NCBI GenBank assembly: GCA_016709305.1
Contig: JADJNA010000026.1
Coordinates: 11,737-75,736, forward strand
Origin: Candidatus Villigracilis saccharophilus
GTDB lineage: Bacteria > Chloroflexota > Anaerolineae > Anaerolineales > Villigracilaceae
Length of the DNA stretch: 64,000 nt
Reading direction: 5' to 3'
In this document: one piece after another, positions 53,220 through 61,850 of the stretch
Layout: every line of letters starts with the position of its first letter
Position numbering within the stretch: the stretch's first letter is position 1
Program-made: the position numbers and the translations under genes
The notes under the pieces: model-generated
Database searches by the model: none
Told to the model about the DNA's origin: nothing
Seen by the model: the letters and a program-made list of their open reading frames with translations, nothing else

Positions 53220-53743
53220 TGAGCATTGTTTATATCTTCTGGATGTATGTCGTTCTATTTGCCGTGATCGGTGCGATGCGCGGCTGGGCGAAGGAGCTGC
53301 TTGTCGCTTTCAGCGTGATCACCGCGCTGGCAGTCAATTTGCTTTTGGAAAAATATATTCCGCTAGTACGCGACCTGGAAGACGCCAGCAGTTCAGTTTG
53401 TTGGATTCGCACCATCATCCTTCTGGCGCTCGTTTACTTTGGATATCAAACCGTGGCCATTGCGCGTTTCGCATCCAAGGCTGCCCGCGAGCGCTTGCAG
53501 GATTCCCTGTTCGGCGCAGTGCTGGGCGGCATTAATGGTTATTTTGTTGCGGGAACGGTTCTTTTCTACAACCATGTCGCGGGTTACCCTTATAAGAATA
53601 TCATCAGTCCGGCAACTGATCCGGCGGTCATTCAGGCCGTGGACTTAATGATGAAATATATGCCGCCGCGTTTGTTGGGCGAGCCCGGTATTTATTTTGC
53701 CGTCATTATCGTTTTGATCTTTATTATCGTGGTCTATATCTAG
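53216..53743 (+). CDS. CvpA-like membrane protein
   Basis: A 175-residue protein with about five transmembrane helices. The start GAMRGWAKELLVAFSVITAL and the central SLFGAVLGGINGYFVAGTVLFY fit the CvpA (colicin V production) family in topology and in the Gly-rich fourth segment. CvpA proteins are linked to envelope integrity. It is an unusual insertion between murG and murC, overlapping the murG stop by 4 bases, so it is co-transcribed with cell-wall genes. Confidence 0.65.
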   Translation: MMSIVYIFWMYVVLFAVIGAMRGWAKELLVAFSVITALAVNLLLEKYIPLVRDLEDASSSVCWIRTIILLALVYFGYQTVAIARFASKAARERLQDSLFGAVLGGINGYFVAGTVLFYNHVAGYPYKNIISPATDPAVIQAVDLMMKYMPPRLLGEPGIYFAVIIVLIFIIVVYI

Positions 53744-53791
53744 GATGAATTTGGAGCGCGACATCCTGTTGTCGCACACAAGAAAACAATT

Positions 53792-55177
53792 ATGAAACGG
53801 GTTCACTTTATTGGCATTGGTGGTTCAGGGCTTTCTGCGATCGCGCGCCTGCTAAAAGAGAATGGATATGTCGTGACAGGTTCAGATCGCGCGCTTTCGC
53901 AATTCGCGCTGGAACTTCAAAATGCCGGCGTTGAAATTTATATTGGACATCACCCCCGCAATATAACCGGCGCAGACCTGGTGATTCGTTCTTCTGCCAT
54001 TGCAGATGACAATCCCGAGGTGGAAGCTGCCAGACTCGTGGGCATTCCAGTGTACAAACGCGCAGATTTCCTCGGTCAGTTAATGGCCGATAAAACAGGC
54101 ATTGCGGTGGCTGGCACACACGGTAAAACGACAACGACCGCCATGATCGCATGGACTCTGTATGCCATGGGGCGCGATCCTTCCTTTATTGTTGGCGGTG
54201 TGTTGAATAATTTGAAGGTCAATGCCCGTGCTGGAACAGGTGACCCTTTTGTAATCGAAGCGGATGAATATGACCGCATGTTCCTGGGGCTCAAGCCGCG
54301 CATTGAAGTTGTGACCAATCTTGAGCACGATCATCCGGACTGCTATCCAACCTATGAAGATATGTTTTCGGCTTTCAAAAGTTTTGTGGATTTGCTTCCG
54401 CCTGACGGCACGTTGATCGCGTGCGCGGATGATGAGGGCTCGGTAACCTTGTTAAGTCACGCCCGTCGTAAGGGGTTGAACGTGGTGTCCTACAGTTTGC
54501 AGAGCGAGATGACCATCAACAGTCCGCAATGGATGCAGGCGCGCACTTTAAAGCCCAATCACCGCGGTGGATATGATTTTTCAGCCATGACGAATTTGGG
54601 ACCTTCAGCCGCGTCTGTTTTGCAAGTCTCATTGCAAGTGCCGGGCGAACATAATGTGCGAAACGCGCTCGCGACGCTGTCTGTGGTGGCTATGCTGGGA
54701 TTGTCGCTTCAAAGAGCCGCCGAGGCGCTGGGCGAATTTAGCGGTACGGGACGCCGCTTTGAAGTGCGTGGTGAGCGAAAAGGCGTGACCGTTATTGATG
54801 ATTATGCCCATCACCCCACCGAGATCCGCGCAACACTGGCCGGTGCAAAGGCGCGTTATCCCGGACGGCGGATCTGGGCAGTTTGGCAGCCTCACACTTA
54901 CTCGCGCACACAAATTCTATTCTTTGAATTTTCGCGCGCGTTTGCGGATGCCAATGAAGTATTGGTGACTGATATCTACGCTTCGCGTGAAGCAAAACAG
55001 GATTTTTCATCCGCTGAAGTTGTGAGTTCAATGCCGCATCCCTCTGCGCGGTTTAGCGGGTCGCTTGAAAATACCACCAAAACCCTGCTTAAGAATCTTC
55101 GTTCAGGGGATGTGCTGCTGGTGCTTTCTGCAGGTGACGCAGACCAGATCAGCACGGATGTATTAAGGGATCTGTGA
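53792..55177 (+). CDS. murC: UDP-MurNAc-L-alanine ligase
   Basis: A 461-residue Mur ligase that adds L-Ala to UDP-MurNAc. An N-terminal FIGIGGSGLSAIARLL (Rossmann-like UDP site), ATP loop GTHGKTTTTAMI (residues 108-119), FVIEADEYDR with the metal-binding Glu, NLEHDHPD, and the C-terminal IDDYAHHPTEI hallmark. Length is normal. It ends with a GTG-overlapping stop shared with the next small ORF. Confidence 0.95.
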   Translation: MKRVHFIGIGGSGLSAIARLLKENGYVVTGSDRALSQFALELQNAGVEIYIGHHPRNITGADLVIRSSAIADDNPEVEAARLVGIPVYKRADFLGQLMADKTGIAVAGTHGKTTTTAMIAWTLYAMGRDPSFIVGGVLNNLKVNARAGTGDPFVIEADEYDRMFLGLKPRIEVVTNLEHDHPDCYPTYEDMFSAFKSFVDLLPPDGTLIACADDEGSVTLLSHARRKGLNVVSYSLQSEMTINSPQWMQARTLKPNHRGGYDFSAMTNLGPSAASVLQVSLQVPGEHNVRNALATLSVVAMLGLSLQRAAEALGEFSGTGRRFEVRGERKGVTVIDDYAHHPTEIRATLAGAKARYPGRRIWAVWQPHTYSRTQILFFEFSRAFADANEVLVTDIYASREAKQDFSSAEVVSSMPHPSARFSGSLENTTKTLLKNLRSGDVLLVLSAGDADQISTDVLRDL

Positions 55178-55392
55178 GGTTGGGAATGGTTGCAGGAAAG
55201 AAAGCGCAATCGCCCAACCCTGATGAAGTGATCGCCCTGCCGCCATTGAGAATGACCCTGGCGCATGCCGGGGAGGACCAGCTGAATAAAAAAGCCCTGG
55301 CCGCGGCGATCAGGAAGTTTTTACCGCGAGAGGAACACGCAGGACTGCATGAAGTTATGAGGCTTATAGAATTTTTGGAAAATAAACCGTAG
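55174..55392 (+). CDS. Small conserved-position protein, function unknown
   Basis: A 72-residue ORF beginning at GTG 55174, overlapping the murC stop by 4 bases; an ATG at 55186 is the alternative. It has no transmembrane helix. The C-terminal half is helical (DQLNKKALAAAIRKFLPREEHAGL). It sits between murC and murB with no gap, so it is expressed with the cluster. No family recognised. Confidence 0.5.
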   Translation: MRLGMVAGKKAQSPNPDEVIALPPLRMTLAHAGEDQLNKKALAAAIRKFLPREEHAGLHEVMRLIEFLENKP

Positions 55393-55398
55393 GAACAA

Positions 55399-56326
55399 AT
55401 GATCATGACGACACCCGCAAGACCCGTTGATGTATTACGCCTTTATTTGGGCGAGAGTGTGCAGGAGCATGTTGCCCTTGCGCCGTATACATCTGCACGC
55501 ATCGGAGGCCCGGCGGATGTTTTTGTGGTGGTCAAAAGTGCCAGTGAGTTAATGGGTGTAATGCGGGTTATCTGGGAGCAGGCTGTGCCGTATACTATTC
55601 TTGGCGGCGGCTCGAATGTGCTTGTCAGTGATAAAGGGGTGCGCGGGGTGGTGGTGCTGGATCGGGCGAAGGAAGTGCGCTTCGAAAACAGCGACCAGCC
55701 CACAGTCTGGTGTGAAGCGGGCGTCATCTTTAGCAATCTGGCAAATCGCTGCGCGTCCAAGGGATTGGCAGGCTTGGAGTGGGCGGCGACTGTGCCCGGC
55801 ACGGTGGGCGGCGCGGTCTATGGAAATGCAGGCGCGTTTGGCAGTGACATGTCTGAGAATTTAATTTGGGCGGATGTCCTGACGAGAGCTGGGGAAAAAA
55901 GAATCTCTGTTGCAGACATGCAGTATGGATACCGCACGAGTATTTTGAAACGCGGTGATAAAGACTCGATCATTCTCTCGGCTTTGTTGAGATTTAAAAA
56001 ATGCGGACAAAGAAGAAGTGTCTGCTAAAATCAACAAATTAAGTGAGCGCCGGAAAGCCACGCAGCCCCCCGGGGCAAGCATGGGTTCCATGTTCAAAAA
56101 TCCCGCAGGCGATCATGCGGGGCGTCTGATCGAAGCCGCGGGTTTGAAAGGTACGCGCATCGGCAATGTTGAGATCAGCAGGATTCATGGAAATTTCTTT
56201 GTCAACCACGGCGAGACCCGCGCAAGTGATGTTTGTGCCTTGATCCGTTTGACACGCGAAACAGTCGCGCAGAAATTTGGCATTGATCTTGATCTGGAAA
56301 TTGAACTCATTGGAGATTGGAGTTGA
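55399..56326 (+). CDS. murB: UDP-N-acetylenolpyruvoylglucosamine reductase (frame broken at 55996-56001)
   Basis: FAD enzyme that reduces enolpyruvyl-UDP-GlcNAc to UDP-MurNAc with NADPH. The first frame has APYTSARIGGPADVFV, ILGGGSNVLVSDKGVRGVV, WAATVPGTVGGAVYGNAGAF and YGYRTSIL, then stops at 56028. The second carries PPGASMGSMFKNPAGDHAGRLIEAAGLKG with the catalytic Ser and the terminal Glu region. One A fewer in the A6 run gives RFKNADKEEVSAKINKL. About 308 residues once joined (type II MurB). Probably an assembly indel. Confidence 0.92.
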
Positions 56327-56353
56327 ACGAATAAAGTTCAACTTTAAAACAAT

Positions 56354-57466
56354 ATGAAAAAACTTCGAGTTGCAGTTTTGTTTGGAGGAAGGTCCGGCGA
56401 ACATGATGTTTCGTTGATGTCTGCGCGTTCCATGCTCGCGGCGCTTGATCCTGAAAAATATGAAGTGACTCAGGTTGGCATTACACTGGATGGTGAATGG
56501 CTTAACGGTGAAAATACGCTGGAGTCTTTTTCACAAAGAAATATAGAAGACCTAAATCGGGTAGTTCTTCCAGGCGAACCGTCACATTCCGCTCTCTATG
56601 TTTTACGCAGCATGAATGGCCATGAAATACTCGAAAAACTCGCAGACATTGATGTATTCTTCCCTGTCCTGCATGGACCGTTCGGCGAAGACGGCACGCT
56701 GCAAGGTTTACTTGAACTGGCGGATGTGGCGTATGTCGGGGCGGGCGTTGCGGGGTCCTCTGTCGGCATGGATAAGGGCATCTTCAAGGATGTCATGCGC
56801 GCGCATGGGATCCCGATCGTGGACTCAATCCTTGTTTTGCGCGGCGATATTGAAAACGATATTAATGCGGTGATCGCGCAGGTTGAAAAAATGGGCGCAT
56901 ATCCGTTCTTTGCGAAACCCGCCAATCTTGGTTCTTCCGTTGGTATCAGCAAATGTGATTCGCGCTCGGACCTCGGCGAAGGCTTGATGGAGGCCGCGCG
57001 TTATGACCGGCGGATTATTGTTGAACGGGGTGCCGGTCAGGTGCGCGAGATCGAAGTGAGCGTGCTGGGTAATGAAGACCCGCAGACTTCGGTATGCGGC
57101 GAAGTGATGCCAAGCCGCGAGTTTTATTCGTACGAATCAAAATATGTAGACGGTACTTCCGGTCTTGTCATTCCCGCGCAATTACCGGCGGATGTGAGCG
57201 ATCAGATCCGAGCCTATGCCGTGCGGGCTTACAAGGCGATTGACTGTGCCGGAATGGCGCGCGCTGATTTCTTTCTTGAAAACGATACAAATAAAATTTA
57301 CTTAAATGAATTGAACACAATACCGGGCTTTACATCCATCAGCATGTATCCAAAATTATGGCAGGCCAGCGGCCTGACCTACGCCCAGCTTGTGGACCGT
57401 TTGATCGAGCTTGCGCTTGAGCGTAAAACTCAGCGAGATCATACCGAGCATCGGAGGCAGGCATGA
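56354..57466 (+). CDS. ddl: D-alanine-D-alanine ligase
   Basis: A 370-residue ATP-grasp ligase. It begins LRVAVLFGGRSGEHDVSLMSAR, has the FPVLHGPFGEDGTLQGLLEL loop, PFFAKPANLGSSVGISK (nucleotide-binding) and the C-terminal YLNELNTIPGFTSISMYPKLW, with metal ligands Glu and Asn. This is the canonical Ddl layout, VanA-like omega loop not obvious. Supplies D-Ala-D-Ala to MurF. Overlaps ftsQ by 4 bases. Confidence 0.95.
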   Translation: MKKLRVAVLFGGRSGEHDVSLMSARSMLAALDPEKYEVTQVGITLDGEWLNGENTLESFSQRNIEDLNRVVLPGEPSHSALYVLRSMNGHEILEKLADIDVFFPVLHGPFGEDGTLQGLLELADVAYVGAGVAGSSVGMDKGIFKDVMRAHGIPIVDSILVLRGDIENDINAVIAQVEKMGAYPFFAKPANLGSSVGISKCDSRSDLGEGLMEAARYDRRIIVERGAGQVREIEVSVLGNEDPQTSVCGEVMPSREFYSYESKYVDGTSGLVIPAQLPADVSDQIRAYAVRAYKAIDCAGMARADFFLENDTNKIYLNELNTIPGFTSISMYPKLWQASGLTYAQLVDRLIELALERKTQRDHTEHRRQA

Positions 57467-58467
57467 GTGAGAAACGAGAAACTTCCCGATCCGAGATCGC
57501 GCGCCAGCGTCGTGCTGACCGTGCGCGGAACGAGATACAACAGACCGGCAGACGTGCATCAAAACCCGTCATGCCTGTTACATCGCGTGTTACACAATCG
57601 TATGTCGTGACCAAACCCCGTCGCGCGGCACAGAAAAACCGCCGCTTCACCTCCGCGATCGGTGTGCCGGACGGGTTGCTGTCTCGCGGCAGTCTGCGCC
57701 TGCCCCGTGTGCAGGCGGGCTGGCGCTTGACTTCCTCCCTGGTCGCGGTTTCACTTGCTGTTCTAATTTATCTTGTTTTGACCCTTCCATTTTTTCACGT
57801 TCCCGCAGCTACCGTGCTTGGCAATGATCGCATCAGCGGCGAAGATATCAATGCAGTGCTTGGTGTGACGGGCCAGTCAATTTTTACGATCAAACCAGAG
57901 GATTTGGCGGTCCGCTTGCGTATGAATTATCCCGATTTGGCATCGGTCGAGGTAAAAGCTTATTTGCCGAACCATGTTTACGTCACAGTGAGCGAGCGTC
58001 AGCCGCTGATTTTGTGGCAGCAGGATGACGCTTACACATGGGTCGATTCAATGGGCGTGGCGTTTCATCCGCGTGGATCGGCCGATGGTCTTGTATCAGT
58101 GATCGGCCTGAGTATTCCGCCGTCGGGGGCGGCTGTGATGAGTGATCCGCTGGTTCCGCCGGCTTTTATGCAAAAGGAACTGGTGGATGCGATCCTCGCT
58201 CTTGCGCCGGCTGTGCCTGCTGACTCGACGATGATCTATGACTCAAGCGATGGACTTGGATGGAAAGACAGCCGCGGATGGACTGTGTTCTTTGGCACAG
58301 GCACCGATACCATGGCTTTGAAAATACAGGTGTATCAAACATTGGCTAACTCGCTGGTGGAACGCGGTACGATACCGCAGTTTATTAGTGTGCAATATCC
58401 AGAAGCGCCCTTTTACCGTATGAATGATGATCAATCTTCAGAAACAAGAACAGATGATGGACAATAA
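57463..58467 (+). CDS. ftsQ: FtsQ/DivIB division protein
   Basis: A 334-residue bitopic protein: a basic cytoplasmic region of about 90 residues, one transmembrane helix (LTSSLVAVSLAVLIYLVL, about 87-106), a POTRA domain starting at VPAATVLGNDRISGEDINAVL, and the FtsQ-type beta domain (VKAYLPNHVYVTVSERQPLILW). It recruits FtsL and FtsB at the septum. The long Arg-rich N-terminal tail is a notable feature. Confidence 0.88.
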   Translation: MSEKRETSRSEIARQRRADRARNEIQQTGRRASKPVMPVTSRVTQSYVVTKPRRAAQKNRRFTSAIGVPDGLLSRGSLRLPRVQAGWRLTSSLVAVSLAVLIYLVLTLPFFHVPAATVLGNDRISGEDINAVLGVTGQSIFTIKPEDLAVRLRMNYPDLASVEVKAYLPNHVYVTVSERQPLILWQQDDAYTWVDSMGVAFHPRGSADGLVSVIGLSIPPSGAAVMSDPLVPPAFMQKELVDAILALAPAVPADSTMIYDSSDGLGWKDSRGWTVFFGTGTDTMALKIQVYQTLANSLVERGTIPQFISVQYPEAPFYRMNDDQSSETRTDDGQ

Positions 58468-58468
58468 C

Positions 58469-59713
58469 ATGGATGAGATCGTAGTTGGTATTGACGTAGG
58501 CACTACAAAAGTCTGCACCCTGGTTGGACGGGTGGAGGATGAAAAGACCATTCGTATCCTGGGTGTTGGTATTGAGCCTTCTGACGGGATCCGTAAAGGC
58601 ATTATCGTCGATCTTCCCGCGGCTTCACAGGCGATCAAACGCTCGGTGGAAAAGGCAGAGAGTACCTCCGGGATGGAGATCACGGCCGGGTTGGTCAGCC
58701 TCGCGGGCGCGCATGTTTCATCCGTCAACAGCCGCGGCGCGACCGGTATTCCCGGCGGGATCATCGATGCGGTGGATATTTCGCGCGCGCTCGAACAGGC
58801 GCAGGCCGTTGCCATCCCGCATGACCGCGAGATCGTGCATATTATTCAGCGCGGCATGACCGTTGACGGGCAGGAAGGCGTACGCACACCCATTGGAATG
58901 CATGGCTATAAACTCGAAGTCGAAACTCATATTATCACTGCGGCCGCCGCGACGGTGGACAACCTCCGTCAATGTGTTGGCGCAGCGGGTGTTGAAATTC
59001 AGCAATTTGTTTTGAATCCGCTTGCCTCTGCGGAAGTTGTGTTGACCGAGCATGAACGTCAAATGGGTGTCGCAGTCTGCGATATTGGCGGCGGGACGAC
59101 CGATCTCGCCATTTATGTGGACGGAGATGTCTGGCATACCATGGTGCTGGCTGTCGGCGGTAATCATGTCACACAGGATATCGCGCATGGACTACGCCTG
59201 CCCATCTCTCAGGCTGAGGAAGTTAAGAAACAGCAGGGCTATGCCATTCGATCTGAAGTTGGTCTCGAGGAGTATTTTTCCATCCGCCCCTTTGGCGAAG
59301 ATCATGATGTGCAGATCAACCGCCAGGACCTCGCGCATATCATTGAAGCCCGGATCGAAGAAACATTCCGTCTGATCATGCAGGAAGTGAAGCGTTCAGG
59401 CTATGATGGCCTGCTTCCCGCAGGTGTGGTATTAACGGGCGGCACTTCAGCTTTGCCCGGTATCAAACGTATTGCAAGTCAGGTAATGGGAATGCCCGTG
59501 CGCACAGCGCAGCCGGAAAATCTAACGGGTCTTGTGGATAAGCTTGACTCGCCCGCATATTCAACCAGTGTGGGGTTGCTGCGCTGGGCGGCCACCATGC
59601 GAGATCATGATGTGGTGCTTTCAAATAATTACAACAAACGGAATAGATCAAGAGGAGAGAAAAATATGGATTTGGATGCGATCAAAAATTGGATGAAACG
59701 GTTACTGCCTTAA
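58469..59713 (+). CDS. ftsA: Division protein FtsA
   Basis: An actin-like ATPase of about 414 residues that tethers FtsZ to the membrane. The chosen ATG at 58469 lies 1 base after the ftsQ stop and gives MDEIVVGIDVGTTKVCTLVG; upstream ATGs at 58424-58457 also exist and there is no strong ribosome binding site. Motifs: phosphate-1 GIDVGTTKV, DIGGGTTDLAIY (phosphate-2) and VLTGGTSALPGI (adenosine). The C-terminal LDAIKNWMKRLLP is the amphipathic membrane-targeting helix. Confidence 0.94.
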   Translation: MDEIVVGIDVGTTKVCTLVGRVEDEKTIRILGVGIEPSDGIRKGIIVDLPAASQAIKRSVEKAESTSGMEITAGLVSLAGAHVSSVNSRGATGIPGGIIDAVDISRALEQAQAVAIPHDREIVHIIQRGMTVDGQEGVRTPIGMHGYKLEVETHIITAAAATVDNLRQCVGAAGVEIQQFVLNPLASAEVVLTEHERQMGVAVCDIGGGTTDLAIYVDGDVWHTMVLAVGGNHVTQDIAHGLRLPISQAEEVKKQQGYAIRSEVGLEEYFSIRPFGEDHDVQINRQDLAHIIEARIEETFRLIMQEVKRSGYDGLLPAGVVLTGGTSALPGIKRIASQVMGMPVRTAQPENLTGLVDKLDSPAYSTSVGLLRWAATMRDHDVVLSNNYNKRNRSRGEKNMDLDAIKNWMKRLLP

Positions 59714-59872
59714 TTGGATTGAAGTAAGGATGCCAGTCAAAAACTGGTTCCCGAAGCGATGGAAAACCATCCACTTTATACCCAAAAAATTTATCATAAA
59801 ACAACAACTTTTTACCCTTATAAATTTCATCAATCTCGTTTAAGATATGGCATAGATTAGCCAGAGGAATAC

Positions 59873-61036
59873 ATGGACTCGAATAAAAGAAATCCGCAAT
59901 CAGAATCCTTTGCCCGCATCAAAGTGATCGGTGTTGGTGGTGCCGGCCAGAATGCTGTCAACCGTATGATGGAAGAAGGCATTCAAGGCGTGGAGTTTAT
60001 TACCGCCAATACAGACGCGCAGGCGCTTACGTTGTCCCGCGCGCCCATTCGGGTGCGTCTTGGCGATAAACTCACACGCGGACTTGGCGCCGGCGGCGAT
60101 CCTGAGATCGGCCGCAAAGCCGCGGAAGAATCAGCCGACGAACTTTACAATGTGCTCAAAGGCGCGGATATGATCTTCGTGACAGCGGGCATGGGCGGCG
60201 GTACTGGCACGGGCGCGGCTCCCATTGTGGCGCAGGTTGCCAAGGAAAGCGGCGCGCTGACCATTGGTGTGGTCACACGTCCCTTTACTTTTGAAGGCGG
60301 CAAGCGTTCCCAATCTGCGGAAGCAGGCGTGCTAAAAATGAAAGAGCATGCGCACACGCTGATCTCCATTCCAAATGACCGCCTGCTCCAGCTTGCGGAT
60401 AAAAAATCCTCCCTGCAGGATGCGTTCCGCATGGCGGATGAAGTCCTGCATCAAGGTATTCAAGGCATCTCCGAACTCATTACCATTCCCGGTTTGATCA
60501 ATCTTGACTTCGCCGATGTGCGCGCCATTATGTCCGAAGGCGGCGCGGCATTGATGGCGGTCGGTCGCGGCACCGGTGATGATCGTGCCAAGAACGCGGC
60601 TGAACAGGCCATCTCGAGTCAACTGCTCGACATCACCATTGATGGCGCGCGCGGTGTGCTCTTCAATGTGACCGGCGGACCCAACATGACCCTCTTCGAG
60701 GTCAATCAGGCCGCAGCCATCATCCGCGAAACCGCTCATCCGGATGTCAACATGATCTTCGGTGCTGTCATCGATCCTGAAATGGGTGATGAGATCCGCT
60801 GTACGGTCATCGCCACCGGGTTTGAACGCGCTGGCGCAGTTCCGCGCCGCACTTTGGAACGCCCCACCCGCAACGACAAGCCTGTTTCCGCTTCCAATAC
60901 ACCGTTTGCCCGCTCGAACGAATCGGTCAACGTGAGCGCTGACTACAGATCCGCAGGTGACTCAAAACCCGCATCACACCCCGGTATCAACGCTGATGAT
61001 CTGGATGTTCCGACCTTCCTGAGAAATAGAAGATAA
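59873..61036 (+). CDS. ftsZ: Cell division GTPase FtsZ
   Basis: A 387-residue tubulin-like GTPase that forms the Z ring. Signature GGGTGTG at residues 108-114 in VTAGMGGGTGTGAAP; NTDAQAL and the T7 loop NLDFADVRAIM are present. The unstructured linker (about 318-370) is followed by the conserved C-terminal peptide DDLDVPTFLRNRR, which binds FtsA. GAGGA precedes the ATG. The 160 bases upstream are AT-rich and may hold a separate promoter (no clear hexamer pair). A terminator follows. Confidence 0.97.
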   Translation: MDSNKRNPQSESFARIKVIGVGGAGQNAVNRMMEEGIQGVEFITANTDAQALTLSRAPIRVRLGDKLTRGLGAGGDPEIGRKAAEESADELYNVLKGADMIFVTAGMGGGTGTGAAPIVAQVAKESGALTIGVVTRPFTFEGGKRSQSAEAGVLKMKEHAHTLISIPNDRLLQLADKKSSLQDAFRMADEVLHQGIQGISELITIPGLINLDFADVRAIMSEGGAALMAVGRGTGDDRAKNAAEQAISSQLLDITIDGARGVLFNVTGGPNMTLFEVNQAAAIIRETAHPDVNMIFGAVIDPEMGDEIRCTVIATGFERAGAVPRRTLERPTRNDKPVSASNTPFARSNESVNVSADYRSAGDSKPASHPGINADDLDVPTFLRNRR

Positions 61037-61055
61037 TATTTCATCTACCTAAATG

Positions 61056-61100
61056 AAGACCCTAAAGGTTTGCTCTACAAAAACCTTTAGGGTCTTTTGA
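61056..61100 (+). terminator. Terminator of the dcw cluster
   Basis: AAGACCCTAAAGGTTT and its reverse complement form a 16-bp stem with a short loop, followed by T residues, 20 bases after ftsZ. Confidence 0.88.
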
Positions 61101-61120
61101 TTCATGCTAAAATATAAGCA

Positions 61121-61549
61121 ATGAAAGCCCAGCTTCCGCACCCCCAACATTATTCGTATTTACAGCATCGTAAACAGCGCACCATGCAGATCATTCTGCC
61201 AGTGGTTGTCAGCGCCATCCTGATGATTGGGTTGGTCGTCTTGACCAGCTTGATCACCTTCAGATCGGAAGGGGATGTGAGCCGCTGGGCCGCCATCTCC
61301 ACGATCTGGATCATCATCCCGGTCCTGGTGGCCGGCTTGATCACCCTGGCGATCCTGATCGGCCTGATCTACCTGATGGCACGCGCCTTAAGCGCCTTGC
61401 CAGCCTACACAGCCATCGCACAGGATTATGTCTATCTTGCCAAATCCTATATCATTCGCGCCGCGGATAAAGTCGCTGTCCCGGTCATCGCGATCGATGG
61501 TTTTATTGAAAACATTAAAGCATTTGTTGGAAGGATAAGAACCCCATGA
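61121..61549 (+). CDS. Small membrane protein, two helices
   Basis: A 142-residue protein beginning MKAQLPHPQHYSYLQHRKQR. Two hydrophobic helices lie at about residues 24-45 and 62-88, then a helical, mildly basic tail. It overlaps the next gene by 4 bases (ATGA). No family was recognised; the closeness to ftsZ may be fortuitous because a terminator separates them. Confidence 0.6.
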   Translation: MKAQLPHPQHYSYLQHRKQRTMQIILPVVVSAILMIGLVVLTSLITFRSEGDVSRWAAISTIWIIIPVLVAGLITLAILIGLIYLMARALSALPAYTAIAQDYVYLAKSYIIRAADKVAVPVIAIDGFIENIKAFVGRIRTP

Positions 61550-61737
61550 ACAATCGAAATACCATTTTATTCGGCGCGTTGATCGGAGCGGTTACCGGTG
61601 TGGTTGCAGCCGTGCTGCTTACCCGCCGCGCCGAAAAGACCGAACGTGAAACCGCCATCACCACCGGCGAAGGACTTAAGCTGGGTGTGCTGGTCTTTGG
61701 TTTATTGCGCGCAATTGCCTCGCTCGGTGATGACTAA
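61546..61737 (+). CDS. Small single-helix membrane protein (YtxH-like)
   Basis: A 63-residue protein: MNNRNTILFGALIGAVTGVV and a following hydrophobic stretch form one Gly/Ala-rich helix, then a charged segment RRAEKTERETA and a second weak hydrophobic end. The layout resembles YtxH-type stress proteins, whose biochemical role is not known. Coupled to the upstream two-helix protein. Confidence 0.55.
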   Translation: MNNRNTILFGALIGAVTGVVAAVLLTRRAEKTERETAITTGEGLKLGVLVFGLLRAIASLGDD

Positions 61738-61818
61738 AAATATTGAAAGGGCGACCCGCCCATTTGTATGCCAGCCTGTCTGATAAACTTTGAAGGGTCG
61801 CCCCTCTTGGGAGAATTG

Positions 61819-61850
61819 ACCGAGGACTCATCATCCTCGGTTATTTTTTT
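61819..61850 (+). terminator. Terminator ending directly at the next start codon
   Basis: ACCGAGGA and TCCTCGGT form an 8-bp stem (61819-61826 with 61834-61841), followed by TATTTTTTT and then immediately the ATG of the YcaQ-like gene. A larger GGGCGACCC/GGGTCGCCC pair lies at 61748-61802. Confidence 0.8.

Noticed and set aside
49990..56028. Programmed frameshifting in murD and murB
   Set aside because: No slippery heptamer with downstream structure was evident, both genes are normally unbroken, and the same kind of break affects unrelated genes throughout the window.
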